Shown: positions 42,757 to 51,531 of the stretch, piece by piece
Layout: each line of letters opens with the position of its first letter
Position numbering within the stretch: position 1 is the first letter of the stretch
NCBI GenBank assembly: GCA_026168455.1
Contig: CM047431.1
Location: 8,330,943 to 8,394,942, forward strand
Source: Theocolax elegans
Lineage: Eukaryota; Arthropoda; Insecta; Hymenoptera; Cerocephalidae
Direction: 5' to 3'
DNA length: 64,000 nucleotides
Translations under genes and position numbers: made by a program
The notes under the pieces: model-generated
What the model saw: the letters and a program-made list of their open reading frames with translations, nothing else
What the model was told of the DNA's origin: nothing
Databases searched by the model: none

Positions 42757-43957
42757 TTAATGGAATAAGATGCTCCACTACAGGTTTCATCTTTATCGAC
42801 AGTTCCAGCGAAAACCATAGGATAACTTGTTGTCCTATTTATTCGTAGTCCGGGAATAATGCCATTGTAACCAACCTTAAGAATACCAGTTGAATGCGCT
42901 TCTTGGCATCTTTCACGGCTTATATCTAAGATAAATTCGGCTTGACTATTAATAACTTCAGAATTGTAGGACTGCCACCCACAAAAATTCGTTTATTTGA
43001 AGTAACTGTAAATGTTTTCTTGTCACATTCAAAATTTTCACTCGAAATATCACAGATCTTACATATGGTAAAATAATGTAGTAATATTCAACGATCTAGC
43101 TCCATAATCAACCTCCTATTAATGCGTTGACCAGCAGTAACAGAAATAAACATTCTATAGAAGATTTCATCTGAAACCAGAAGAAAATAGTTTTGTTTCA
43201 TTCTGAAACTGAATGATTTTTTTCTTCCTTAGTTTTTTAATTTTATCTCATATTAATGTTATGAAACGCTTAATCTGTTAGCATCTACTACGTTTTTTTT
43301 GTTACAATTGAATTTCATATTCACATTTGTCATTGATTCTACTTTGCAGAACAACACCTCAAACTTAACTCTCGAAATCGCGACATTTGGGCGTTAATGG
43401 AATAAGATGCTCCACTACAGGTTTCATCTTTATCGACAGTTCCAGCGAAAACCATAGGATAACTTGTTGTCCTATTTATTCGTAGTCCGGGAATAATGCC
43501 ATTGTAACCAACCTTAAGAATACCAGTTGAATGCGCTTCTTGGCATCTTTCACGGCTTATATCTAAGATAAATTCGGCTTTGACTATTAATAACTTCAGA
43601 ATTGTAGGACTGCCACCCCACAAAAATTCGTTTATTTGAAGTAACTGTAAATGTTTTCTTGTCACATTCAAATTTTCACTCGAAATATCACAAGATCTTA
43701 CATCTGGTAAAAATAATGTAGTAATATTCAACGATCTAGCTCCATAATCAACTCCTATTAATGCGTTGACCAGCAGTAACAGAAATAAACATTCTATAGA
43801 AGATTTCATCTGAAACCAGAAGAAAATAGTTTTTGTTTCATTCTGAACCTGAATGATTTTTTCTTTCCTTAGTTTTTAATTTTATCTCATAATTAATGTA
43901 TGAAACTCTTAATCTGTTAGCATCTACTACGTTTTTTTTGTAAAATTGAATTTTAAT
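42692..43957. repeat. ~638-bp tandem duplication of the env N-terminus with the TTAA element's edge
   Basis: 42,692-43,329 is repeated from 43,330 to about 43,957. Both units begin TCATTGATTCTACTTTGCAG, which lies in the terminal arm of the TTAA element, and run through the env start. So the duplication came after the transposon insertion. Unit 1 has many single-base indels while unit 2 keeps an open frame. Confidence 0.85.
43339..43809 (-). pseudogene. Env-like glycoprotein, N-terminal part (about 140 genuine codons)
   Basis: Starts ATG at 43,809 with a hydrophobic signal peptide (MKSSIECLFLLLLVNALIG), followed by an ectodomain with several Cys and N-glycosylation sites (NIT, NVT, NRT). The last ~20 codons (from ...FRELSLRCCSAK back to the TTAA) come from the transposon arm. 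The pattern of a signal peptide and an N-I-T-T/D-V-x-x-C-D start resembles, from memory, glycoproteins of arthropod mononegavirus-like (chuvirus-type) viruses that some insect retroelements have captured. I cannot test this here. The duplicate at 42,764-43,171 is frameshifted. Inactive. Confidence 0.55.
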
Positions 43958-44099
43958 ATTATTTTTATTAATTATTTCTAAAATTTAATGTGGTCCTGTA
44001 TAATGATCTCCAAACTTATTAGGTTTTGATTCTTGTAGTAAGAATACATTATCTATCGGTCATAATATTCTTTAGATTTGTGTTTACTTTGAACTAAAT

Positions 44100-44970
44100 T
44101 ATCATAATTTAATTTACGTATTCCATTTCATCTCGTTACTAATTCCTTGATATATCCTTGATAAGTAGGTAGTAAATCTGCTTTTCTTAAAGATTCATTC
44201 GATGGTAATCTTGCCAAAAATCCAAATACAACTTCAAATGGTGTATGTCTCGTACTTTCTTGTACACAGGTATTACAATTTAATATTACTATTTCGACCC
44301 ATTGGTCCCAATTATCATTCTTCTTCGGTATATTGTTTTAAAAATTCACCCAGAGCATGGTGAGAACGTTCAAGTGCCCCATTAGATTGTGGGTGGAACG
44401 ATGTCGTTTTAATTTGATTAATCTTGAATCGTTTCCAAACCCTCTGCATTAACGAACTTAAAAAGTTACGCCCTTGGTCTGTTTAAATTACCCAAGGAGC
44501 TCCGAAGATACACAAATATCTTTTAATAAATGCGCTCAGCTATAGTTGAAGCTAATGCATTGGGTGACGGTACCGCTACACAAAATTTTGATAATTGATC
44601 TTGAATGTTTAGTATATATTCATTATTTAAAGTAGTTTTACATGATGGTCCAACAATATTTAAAGCCACCTTCGAAAATACAGTTCCAGGTGTATCCGTT
44701 ATTACCATAGGTTGCTTTGTTTTTAATCTAACTAATTCCTTAAGTTGACATTCTATACATTGCTGTATTCGCTTTTGTACATCTCCCTTAAGATTTTCCC
44801 AATAGTAATCCTGTCTTATTCTACTAAATGTTTTAGATACTCCTCGATGTCCACCAATAGGAGATATATGAAATTCGTAAAATATATTATCTCTTTTATC
44901 TTGAGAAACATATTGTAAAGTCCCCTTACAAACAATTATTTTTATATTACATTCTTAAAATATAGATTTG
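44100..44970 (-). pseudogene. Gypsy integrase, frameshifted
   Basis: Minus-strand reading gives the HHCC zinc finger (EFHISPIGGHRGVSKTF, then QQCIECQLKEL; about 44,860-44,740), the catalytic core start (VALNIVGPS, first Asp changed to Asn in this copy; open 44,708-44,523), and in later frames MGHLNVLTMLW and TRHTPFEVVFGFLARLPS (about 44,380-44,200). A region near 44,020 reads HYTGPH. Several frameshifts. It would join element DNA to the host; this copy cannot. Confidence 0.75.
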
Positions 44971-44992
44971 ATCATATCCATAATATTACTCC

Positions 44993-45397
44993 ATGGTAAA
45001 TAGCAAAGCGAGGGTAAAAAGGTGGTACGGGGTTGAAATCACTTTGTCTCTGATAATTTTGAGCACTATTACAGGAAAAGTTTATTTTGCGCACTCAACT
45101 GCGTTGATTGAATTTTGCGCACGGAGTTCAGAAAAAGTTCTTAAGACACAATCTGTCAATCTCACCCGAGCTTTGCAAAGTAAAACAGAACAAGGAGCCT
45201 TATTAGACCAACAAACAACCAACAACTTTGGTTGTGGCTCATCGTCACTCCGTTGTGACACACCTAGTAAAGAGGACAATAAGCCCTTGGTAGAGAAGGT
45301 AGTTGTCGATGGTGTGCATAACATGAACCGTACAAACTCGTTGCCGAGAAGTACAGTTCAGGGGGGCGGGGGCAGATGCGGTACCAAGTACGTCTAA
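44993..45397 (+). pseudogene. Open frame before the protease, probably gag C-terminus/pol start
   Basis: 134 codons starting near 44,993, with no recognised domain. It ends in a G-rich run (45,360-45,372), after which the protease lies in another frame. Position suggests the gag-pol junction region of the gypsy relic. Confidence 0.4.
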
Positions 45398-45575
45398 AAT
45401 GACGCACACGGCATCGACTCCAAACGACAATAGTCCAACTGATCAAATGATTGCTGGCATCAAATCGGATAACCAGCTATTCTTTTTGGTACGAGTCGGT
45501 GGAAAGGACCTTAAAGCACTTTTCGATCCTGGCCTCTCTTGTACGATCAGATGTTGTCGAAAAGTAAAAGTTTAA
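45363..45575 (+). pseudogene. Gypsy aspartic protease fragment
   Basis: Reads ADAVPSTSKMTHTASTPNDN and then LFFLVRVGGKDLKALFDPGL with the D-P-G active site at about 45,528-45,536, as in the 12-kb element. It ends at a stop at 45,573. The next ~240 bp contain a 120-bp direct duplication that destroys the rest of the domain. Confidence 0.65.
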
Positions 45576-45626
45576 ATGGAGACCTGTCAAGGTTATCGTA
45601 AAAGGTATGGCTGGACCAGCAGTTAA

Positions 45627-45836
45627 TGTCCTTGACCTTATCGACATTCTATTATGTGTAGAAGGCCTTGATGGCAATATCGAACTGAGAATTGTAGAGA
45701 ATATTGAGTATTCCATCATTCTCCATATGGATTTTCTACAACTTAATGTCCTTGACCTTATCGACATTCTATTCTGTGTACAAGGCCTTGATGGCAATAT
45801 CGAACTGAGAATTGTAGAGAATATTGAGCATTCCAT
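45627..45836 (+). repeat. 120-bp tandem duplication in the protease-RT region
   Basis: The block starting ATGTCCTTGACCTTATCGAC at 45,627 is repeated at 45,747 with few differences (TATTATGTGTAGAAGG against TATTCTGTGTACAAGG). Confidence 0.85.
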
Positions 45837-45976
45837 TCAAACACATGAACACAATTAGATTAAGGGAAAAAAAGAATAAACACTCAATTGGTATTTTACC
45901 TTTACCTTACTACAAACAATGCAGGTGTTTAGGTTTTTAAATAAATAAAAACACTTATATAATGCTAATAAGCAAC

Positions 45977-46009
45977 GTTTCGTCCGCTTAGGTTTGCGGA
46001 CCTCATCAG
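45977..46009 (-). ncRNA. Hammerhead-like ribozyme core 1
   Basis: Minus strand CTGATGAG, then a 6-bp stem GTCCGC/GCGGAC closing loop AAACCTAA, then GAAAC. These are the CUGAUGA and GAAA core strands of hammerhead ribozymes, which Penelope pLTRs are known to carry. There is one extra G at the base of stem II compared with the minimal consensus, and stem III plus the NUH cleavage site were not confirmed. Confidence 0.6.
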
Positions 46010-46069
46010 GCAATGCATGCGTATCAAGTATAAGCATGAAGTGAAACGTTGGTGATACGCATGCATTGC

Positions 46070-46102
46070 CTGATGAGGTCCGCAAACCTAAGCGGACGAA
46101 AC
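46070..46102 (+). ncRNA. Hammerhead-like ribozyme core 2
   Basis: Plus-strand mirror copy of core 1: CTGATGAG (46,070-46,077), stem GTCCGC/GCGGAC, GAAAC (46,098-46,102). Confidence 0.6.
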
Positions 46103-46253
46103 GTTGCTTATTAGCATTATATAAGTGTTTTTATTTATTTAAAAACCTAAACACCTGCATTGACCCTCAAGATCGAAAAATATATCAAATTAAAAAAATG
46201 AAGGGTGCTAATTCTCATATTACTACAAACAGTTTTTCAATAAATGTACTTCG

Positions 46254-46658
46254 TTGTTAAAAAAATATAACTTCTCGACTGTTCCAATGATGAACAACAA
46301 ATTAAATAATATAATTGTGTTGGGTAAAGATTTTACAGAAAAATGGAATGTTACTGGTGTAGTTTATAAAATTAATTGTAAGGATTGTTCTGCTTGTTAT
46401 GTAGGAGAAACTAAACGTAGTCTAAAGGAAAGGATTAACGAACATAAAAATAAAAAAAACTCAGAATCTGTAATATCGCTACACATGGATAATTATGAAC
46501 ACGTATTTGACTGGCAAAATACTAAAATTTTGGATAAAGAACCACTTTATAAGAAAAGAATTATTTCCGAAATGATTCACATTAATAATAACAATTTTAC
46601 AATAAATAGAAAGGAAGATACACAATATTTGAGCCGTTTATATAGAAACATTTATTAA
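46254..46658 (+). CDS. Penelope GIY-YIG endonuclease fragment
   Basis: 134 codons. Contains VVYKINCKDCSACYVGETKR (about residues 36-55), the GIY-YIG signature in its Penelope form with two Cys between the YKI and YVG strands, then LKERINEHK (catalytic Arg and Glu region), HMDNYEHVFDW and a C-terminal RIISEMIHI-NNNFTINRKEDTQYLS segment, the normal end of the Penelope ORF. The upstream RT part is missing, so this is the C-terminal domain only. It would nick target DNA. The ATG at 46,254 is simply the first in the frame. Confidence 0.82.
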   Translation: MLKKYNFSTVPMMNNKLNNIIVLGKDFTEKWNVTGVVYKINCKDCSACYVGETKRSLKERINEHKNKKNSESVISLHMDNYEHVFDWQNTKILDKEPLYKKRIISEMIHINNNNFTINRKEDTQYLSRLYRNIY

Positions 46659-46901
46659 CCTGATATAAATTTATTAACTTCTTAGTATTATAAATGGTAT
46701 TAAAATCAGTTATTGGTATATCTTTGATATAAAGTTTGTTGACCGTTTATAAATGTCTGTTCAGTAGCGCTTAAGTATAAGCATGAAGTGAAACGTTGGT
46801 GATACGCATGGTAATTTAAAGTTATAATTTTGTTGTTCTTTTTAAATCTAATATGTTTAAAAATGTAAAATTTATTTTCTGTGTTGAATAAATAGCATTG
46901 C

Positions 46902-46934
46902 CTGATGAGGTCCGCAAACCTAAGCGGACGAAAC
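46902..46934 (+). ncRNA. Hammerhead-like ribozyme core 3
   Basis: CTGATGAG (46,902-46,909), stem GTCCGC/GCGGAC, GAAAC (46,930-46,934), in the right-hand pLTR of the Penelope element. Confidence 0.6.
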
Positions 46935-47048
46935 GTTGCTTATTAGCATTACATAAGTGTTTTTATTTATTTAAAAACCTAAACACCTGTATTGACCCTC
47001 AAGATCGAAAAATATATCAAATTAAAAAAATGAAGGGTGCTAATTCTC

Positions 47049-47530
47049 ATATTGAGCATTCCATCATTCTCCATATGGATTTTCTACAACATTGGAATAT
47101 ATAAGTCAAATTAGGCGAAGCTATGTGTGCTAAATGTGCTGGTATAATTGCCATACAGGACGACCAGCGGAAACAAGTCAAAGAGTTAGTTGAAAGTCTA
47201 CTCTTACCCTCGGGAGACGTCCACGGCTTTACGACGTTAATGGAGCACCACATAGAGGTTGAGCTTTGTGCAAGACCGGTTCGTCATAAGCCAAGACGTA
47301 TGTCTCCCAAGGTCCTCGAATTTGCCCAGAGTGAGGTCAAAAAGATGTTTGACAAGGGCATTATTGAACCGAGTGCGAGTGATTGGTCCGCAAGGACGAA
47401 GGAAGTTATCGTTTCTGTATCGATTTTCGAGACCTTAATGCAGTCACAAAACGTGATTCTTATGCAATTCCTAATACGGATACCATATTGGATAAGCTGC
47501 ATAATGTAAGGTATATATCGAAACTCATTT
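47049..47530 (+). pseudogene. Gypsy reverse transcriptase, N-terminal part
   Basis: Resumes after the Penelope element. The open frame 47,123-47,509 has ARPVRHKPRRMSPKVLEFAQ and KKMFDKGIIEPSASDWSA, the standard lead-in to gypsy RT. After a frameshift near 47,400 the reading is FCIDFRDLNAVTKRDSYAIP and DKLHNVRYISKL (to 47,527). There the coding sequence is cut by a second Penelope fragment. The catalytic YxDD is missing. Confidence 0.82.
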
Positions 47531-47715
47531 TTTGAATGTGATATATTTTTCGATCTTGAGGGTCAACGCAGGTGTTTCAGTTTTTAAATAAATAAAAACA
47601 CTTATATAATGCTAATAAGCAACGTTTCGTCCGCTTAGGTTTGCGGACCTCATCAGGCAATGCATGCGTGTCACCAACGTTTCACTTCATACTTATACTT
47701 AAGCGCTGAGTAGCG
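47531..47715 (-). mobile_element. Penelope pLTR fragment in the RT gene
   Basis: Minus-strand copy of the pLTR, from GATATATTTTTCGATCTTGAG through the hammerhead-like core (47,624-47,656) to the CACTTCATACTTATACTT edge. RT sequence stops at its left border and does not resume at the right. Confidence 0.78.
47624..47656 (-). ncRNA. Hammerhead-like ribozyme core 4
   Basis: Minus strand CTGATGAG, stem GTCCGC/GCGGAC, GAAAC, same as cores 1-3. Confidence 0.58.
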
Positions 47716-47924
47716 CACCTACTAGAGGGAACCGTCGTCTGCTAGTTCCTAACAAGCTTAATCGAGATATGTCTATCAATACAAAATATTTTCTATATAC
47801 ATTTTATAACGATCATGCAGGGTATTAGGGCATGGCGACTAGGGCGGCTTCAACTATGTGTGTTAAAAAAAATGAACGTCTTTTTCTCGGAAGGCTTTGG
47901 CGGTTAATTATACTCTCGAAGAAC

Positions 47925-47975
47925 CTGCGAGGCGAGACACTCTCAGCGCGTCGCTGAGATTGTCTCGCCTCGCAG
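47925..47975. repeat. Nested dyad 1 (15-bp outer stem, 7-bp inner stem)
   Basis: Outer stem CTGCGAGGCGAGACA with TGTCTCGCCTCGCAG; inner stem CTCAGCG-CGT-CGCTGAG at 47,942-47,958. Two perfect stems, one inside the other, in 51 bp. Related to 48,141-48,195. Confidence 0.8.
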
Positions 47976-48140
47976 ATATCCACTGAGTCCTTACAAGCAA
48001 ACACCTAACTTATTCAAATACTTTTTATATTCTTTTTATACCAGTGTTTGTGTAGGTAAACCGAAAATTATATGTAGTAAGATGTACACAAAAAATACTT
48101 TTTCTTGGAAGGATACGGCGATTGAATATTATCGCGTAAA

Positions 48141-48195
48141 ACCTGCGAGGCGGGACACGCACGGCGCGTCGTTGAGATTGTCTCGCCTCGCAGGT
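48141..48195. repeat. Dyad 2, diverged copy
   Basis: ACCTGCGAGGCGGGACA with TGTCTCGCCTCGCAGGT; outer stem kept with one G-T type difference, inner stem degraded. Confidence 0.75.
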
Positions 48196-48964
48196 ATCCG
48201 TCGAACAGCTGTTAAATTATTACTAATTACTGCACAATGTTCTGAAGTGGGATTGATTTTTTTTCTTACAATCGTTTTGTCCTTATTGACATTAAATTTT
48301 GAAATTTGCAGTTACTATATAGCCAACGTTAAACTATCTGAATTGACATAAAAAAACCAACAAACTACGATATTTTAATTAAAAGTGAAAAAAGTGGTAG
48401 CGCGTTCTTTTTTTAGAACCGACGCATAACGGAAAAACGTTTATATCCATCCCTAATATATGATACAAGCTTCCTACCGTCTTAGTGTCCATCGTATTTT
48501 TCTATTTAATTTTTTGTCGTGCACTTTTTCTGCTTTTTTAGTATTTTAACTTTTACCAATATCGTGAACTTATGTATCTACACTGCATATCTTAGAACAC
48601 AGTCCAGTTTTTACAACATTAAATTAAATCGTTGTTGCCTGTTGACAAAGAGAGGTTACGTTTCAAATCGTATTTTTCAAATTTTTACGATATGTTATCA
48701 TAAATTCAACTTTTGTACTTGTTATACACTTAAAATTTATATTAAAAGTGTACCTCTATTCCGTTTTGTAGCTGTCATTATGTTAAGTAATTGGAATTAA
48801 ACAAATAATGCACCCAACATTCAGTGTCGGTATAGTACAATGTATTTGAAAGTACGATGTGCGTGCGGCAACCGGCCCGATCGTGCACGCAACTCCTATA
48901 GAATCCGTCGCCTATTCCACCACCAATGAGATAAAACATATGTTGATAAGCTGGAAACGCTTAG

Positions 48965-49657
48965 CATGTCAAACCAGACCCTGACGAACAAGAGACTGCC
49001 TCGTTGGAAGTAATTACAGACCCATGGTATATTTCTTGTTTAAATGATGTGCGCTCATGCCCTCAGAAATTTCCGGAGTGGAAAATTGAGGATGATATGC
49101 TATATCGTTTTACAAGTGATAAACTCTTGAGCTCTGTAACAGAACGAGAAGAAGGCTGGCGCCTTGTCCTACCCTTAGAGCAGAGGAACCGAGTCTAAGT
49201 AGATTCTCATTTCCACCAATCCATGGGTTATATGAGAGTCGAAAAGACTTACGAACGTATTGCAAGAGACTATTATTAGCCAGGTATCTGCCATAATACC
49301 CGCCAATTGGTTTTACAGTGTCTGATGTGTCAGAGCTATAAGACGTCTCAAGCAGGTCCTCAAGGCTTGATGGGTAAGCGGAACATTGAGAGATCCTGGG
49401 CTATTGTCGCAGTAGACGTAATGGAGCTTCCACGTAGTAAAAGTCAATTCAAATATGTCATAGTATTTCAAGACTTGTTTACAAAGTGGATAGAGCTCAA
49501 ACCATTACGTACGGCGACCGGTAAGTGGGTATGGAAAGCATTCGATGAACTCGTAGTCGTCCGTTGGGAATCACCAGATTTCCTAATAACGGATAATGGG
49601 ACTAAGCTTATCAACGGTATAGTGTCGCAAATGCACATCGACATCAGAGATCGCTGA
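48965..49657 (+). pseudogene. Gypsy integrase (and end of RNase H-INT linker)
   Basis: Frame of 49,004: EVITDPWYISCLNDV, FPEWKIEDDMLYRF, as in the 12-kb element. A stop falls at 49,198, and the zinc finger DSHFHQSMGYMRVEKTY...QCLMCQSYK follows (about 49,200-49,340). The open frame 49,307-49,657 has the catalytic core: VAVDVMELPRSKSQFKYVIV (first Asp) and FLITDNGTKLING (second Asp). After 49,630 the core breaks off before the catalytic Glu, and a different frame leads into the post-pol ORF. That suggests a deletion of the integrase C-terminal half. Confidence 0.82.
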
Positions 49658-50111
49658 CGAGGTAACTCGGGTATCTCCCGACTGCCTCAAGGTACCTGTA
49701 GATGACCCGCTCGCTGGATGTGCCCAGTCGGTGCGGGACATTGAACAGGTAGTAGTCGAGCTAGAAGGGACACCACGAGCCTCGACGGTGGACCTTTCGT
49801 CGTCGGTCGAGTCGATCCCAGTGGAGCAGATGGAAGTGGATGTGCCTGCGGTCTTAGCACCGGGGCAGTCCGCCAACATATATCTCGTAGAGTATGCTAA
49901 GGATCTACGTGAGGCAGATCGGAAGCAGCAGAAGACTCGAGGGAGTATAAGGAAAGCCCAAACGCTCCCTCGATCAGCAACCAAGCAGCGGAACCGGATA
50001 GGCAGGGACGCGAAGAGAGCGGGGCTCAGCCAGTCCCTGTCCAACGAGTCAGTGGGAAGGATAGAGCCAACACCTCCGTCTCAAAACCCCCTCCCCTCAA
50101 ATGGAGGTTGA
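49628..50111 (+). CDS. Post-pol ORF of the second gypsy relic, unknown function
   Basis: Open from a stop just before TGTCGCAAATGC (about 49,623) to TGA at 50,109. It has an acidic, Ser/Thr/Val-rich N-terminal half (STVDLSSSVESIPVEQME) and a basic, Arg/Lys/Gln-rich second half (VEYAKDLREADRKQQKTRGS, SATKQRNRIGRDAKR). No membrane segment or known domain. Like the ORF at 27.9-28.9 kb of the 12-kb element, it sits between integrase and 3' LTR and has a charged helix. They may be related third ORFs. Its true start is lost in the deletion. Confidence 0.5.
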
Positions 50112-50208
50112 CGCTACGAGGATGGCTGAGCCGCATCCCTTCCCGTCAGTGATCGAAGAGAGAAGAGAACAGCGCGCGATCGCAAGTAGGGCCTTGCTGA
50201 GGGAAGTA

Positions 50209-50227
50209 GAGTCTAGGGGTGGGGCTT
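50209..50227 (+). promoter_or_regulatory. Polypurine tract of the second gypsy relic
   Basis: TAGAGTCTAGGGGTGGGGCT directly before the 3' LTR start TGTGACGG. The G-rich purine tract position fits plus-strand priming. Confidence 0.65.
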
Positions 50228-51016
50228 TGTGACGGAAATTATCATACAACCTATTCGCGGCAAATGAAGTATTTAAATTCATTTTAATTGTAAGTCGTCG
50301 GAGCCTTTGGTATGTGAAGGTCAACAGACGACATTTGTTTACTTGATCTCAAGTATACAAATACGCACGCAACAATACGTAGGAATTAGAGCGCGAGAGT
50401 GTATGTGTGAGTTTCCTCTCTTTCATCCCTTTTACGAAAAATTAATAATAAAGGCGCGTAAGGCGCAAAAGCCATCGGCCATCGACCCGGATCATCCTCA
50501 CGACGTGTACCGCGAGTTAATTTTGGTGTTATTTATATTACCGCGCGTTTCCCCCGTTCTCCGAGTGTACGATGGTGTGTATACATCGGGAGTGAATTCG
50601 GGTAAGCCGGTACTCGAATAGCGGAGATTGGGGTGCCGTCAACCGCAGGCGAGGAACTCGATTCGGTTGACTCCCGATACATCCGCCCGTGCGAAATAAT
50701 TATTGTCGCGGCACGAGGCCTGGATGGCCAACTGTTAAATACATTCAAATAAATGCCCTTTTTATTTTAATTTGAATTATTCTTCTCCCCGCTACTGCCA
50801 TCATTCTTTTAGTTTAAATTAAATCGAGTCGAGGCAAAGAGGATCGACCGAATCGTTTACACCGCACGTCCCAGCGAACTCGTGTTTCTGGCGACAGCCA
50901 GCATCTTTGCGATAAATAAATTAATCGTGTACGCGGTATTGGGCAGCGCGACCCAATGGTTATTTTTGATTATTAAAAATAATTAATTTTACCGGGTACG
51001 CGAATACCACGTCACA
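50228..51016 (+). mobile_element. 3' LTR of the second gypsy relic (789 bp)
   Basis: Begins TGTGACGGAAATTATC and ends GCGAATACCACGTCACA. A related LTR in opposite orientation lies at 59,979-60,790 (ends matched by TGTGACGTGGTATTCGCG). Adjacent bases show no target duplication with the missing 5' side. Confidence 0.8.
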
Positions 51017-51163
51017 AATGATGCACTTACTGCACCTGAAAACAAGATTAAACAAATAAACAAGCACAGAATGACGTATGGAGACATTAATTACCTAGGA
51101 GGACATAAAGCAATACTTTATTTTTACAGAAGTATAAGAGACAATTTAGGAATAAAGAAATAA
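51017..51163 (+). other. Orphan open segment after the LTR, 47 codons
   Basis: Immediately after the LTR the plus strand reads NDALTAPENKIKQINKHRMT and GDINYLGGHKAILYFYRSIR to a TAA at 51,161. It has no start codon and no family I recognise. Codon content looks protein-like, so it may be the tail of an exon or element ORF into which the gypsy element inserted. Confidence 0.35.
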
Positions 51164-51531
51164 ATAATGAAAATATAAATTATTAATATAAAATAACCAC
51201 CAATTAATATAATTAATTGAATCTTATATGTCATAATATAATATAAAATATATTCTTATCTATCAATAAAACTTATAATAAAAAATATTTAAGGGAAATT
51301 AATCCATATTATAGAAAGATTATATACCAGGGATGTCCGTTGTATTTTAAGAATGTATAAATTTATAATAAATGATACATGATACAAATATTAGAAAATG
51401 TATCAATTTTGGTGCATAAGTGAGAAAAAAGTACCTTGTACCCAGATGTACGAATGAGTAGGCAGAGGTAAACCACTGTCTTCATGTGTAGTATGTGTGT
51501 GTTACGAATGGCATGGCGGTTTGCTGTACTA
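51164..51531. other. AT-rich spacer
   Basis: Nothing recognised. Confidence 0.4.

Larger units (their letters stand above)
39447..44980 (-). mobile_element. Gypsy-type retroelement relic with integrase and captured env-like gene
   Basis: On the minus strand the order is integrase (44,970-44,100), then a glycoprotein-like env (43,809 to 39,590) interrupted by a TTAA foldback element and a Penelope fragment. TGTAACACCCGG at 39,447 could be the outer end of a truncated 3' LTR (minus strand ...GGTGTTACA), but no second LTR was found. Gag, protease and RT are absent. The arrangement pol-env is that of an env-carrying (errantivirus-like) element. Confidence 0.7.
45923..46165. repeat. Large perfect palindrome of two pLTRs
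   Basis: The sequence from CAGGTGTTTAGGTTTTTAAA at 45,923 to its reverse complement ending at about 46,165 is near-perfectly symmetrical about a centre near 46,042. Such a dyad would form a long hairpin. Confidence 0.85.
45837..47048 (+). mobile_element. Penelope-like element with 16-bp target-site duplication
   Basis: Flanked by ATATTGAGCATTCCAT at 45,821-45,836 and 47,049-47,064. From left: a minus-strand pLTR (about 45,870-46,040), a mirror-image plus-strand pLTR (46,041-46,180), an ORF with a GIY-YIG domain (46,254-46,658), pLTR fragments at 46,780-46,810, and a plus-strand pLTR (46,895-47,046). The RT is missing, so the element is internally deleted. Each full pLTR copy has a hammerhead-like motif. 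Inverted pLTR pairs are known in Penelope elements. Confidence 0.83.
47716..48964. other. Unassigned insert with two strong dyads
   Basis: No recognisable coding sequence. Two ~100-bp related segments (47,880-47,980 and 48,100-48,200, about 220 bp apart) each contain an inverted repeat CTGCGAGGCGAGACA...TGTCTCGCCTCGCAG. The remainder (48,350-48,830) is AT-rich. Confidence 0.5.
44990..51016 (+). mobile_element. Second Ty3/gypsy relic, plus strand, with 3' LTR
   Basis: Order on the plus strand is a gag-like remnant, protease, RT start, integrase, post-pol ORF, PPT and 3' LTR (50,228-51,016). No 5' LTR is present. A Penelope-like element interrupts the protease-RT region and another Penelope fragment, followed by unassigned DNA, replaces the rest of RT and most of RNase H (47.5-48.96 kb). 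Integrase sequence resembles that of the 12-kb element (DPWYIS-L-DV...FPEWKI), so the two belong to related families. Confidence 0.82.

Noticed and set aside
43339..43809. Host secreted protein gene
   Set aside because: The last ~20 codons come from a transposon arm, a broken tandem copy lies next to it, and an integrase lies upstream on the same strand; a retroelement env remnant explains this better.
45607..45858. Duplicated small protein with repeated DLIDIL segments
   Set aside because: The repeat is a 120-bp DNA duplication in the wrong frame of the decayed gypsy protease-RT region.
47925..48195. CRISPR-like repeats
   Set aside because: Only two palindromic copies, 220 bp apart, diverged, with no array or cas genes, in a eukaryotic transposon-rich context.
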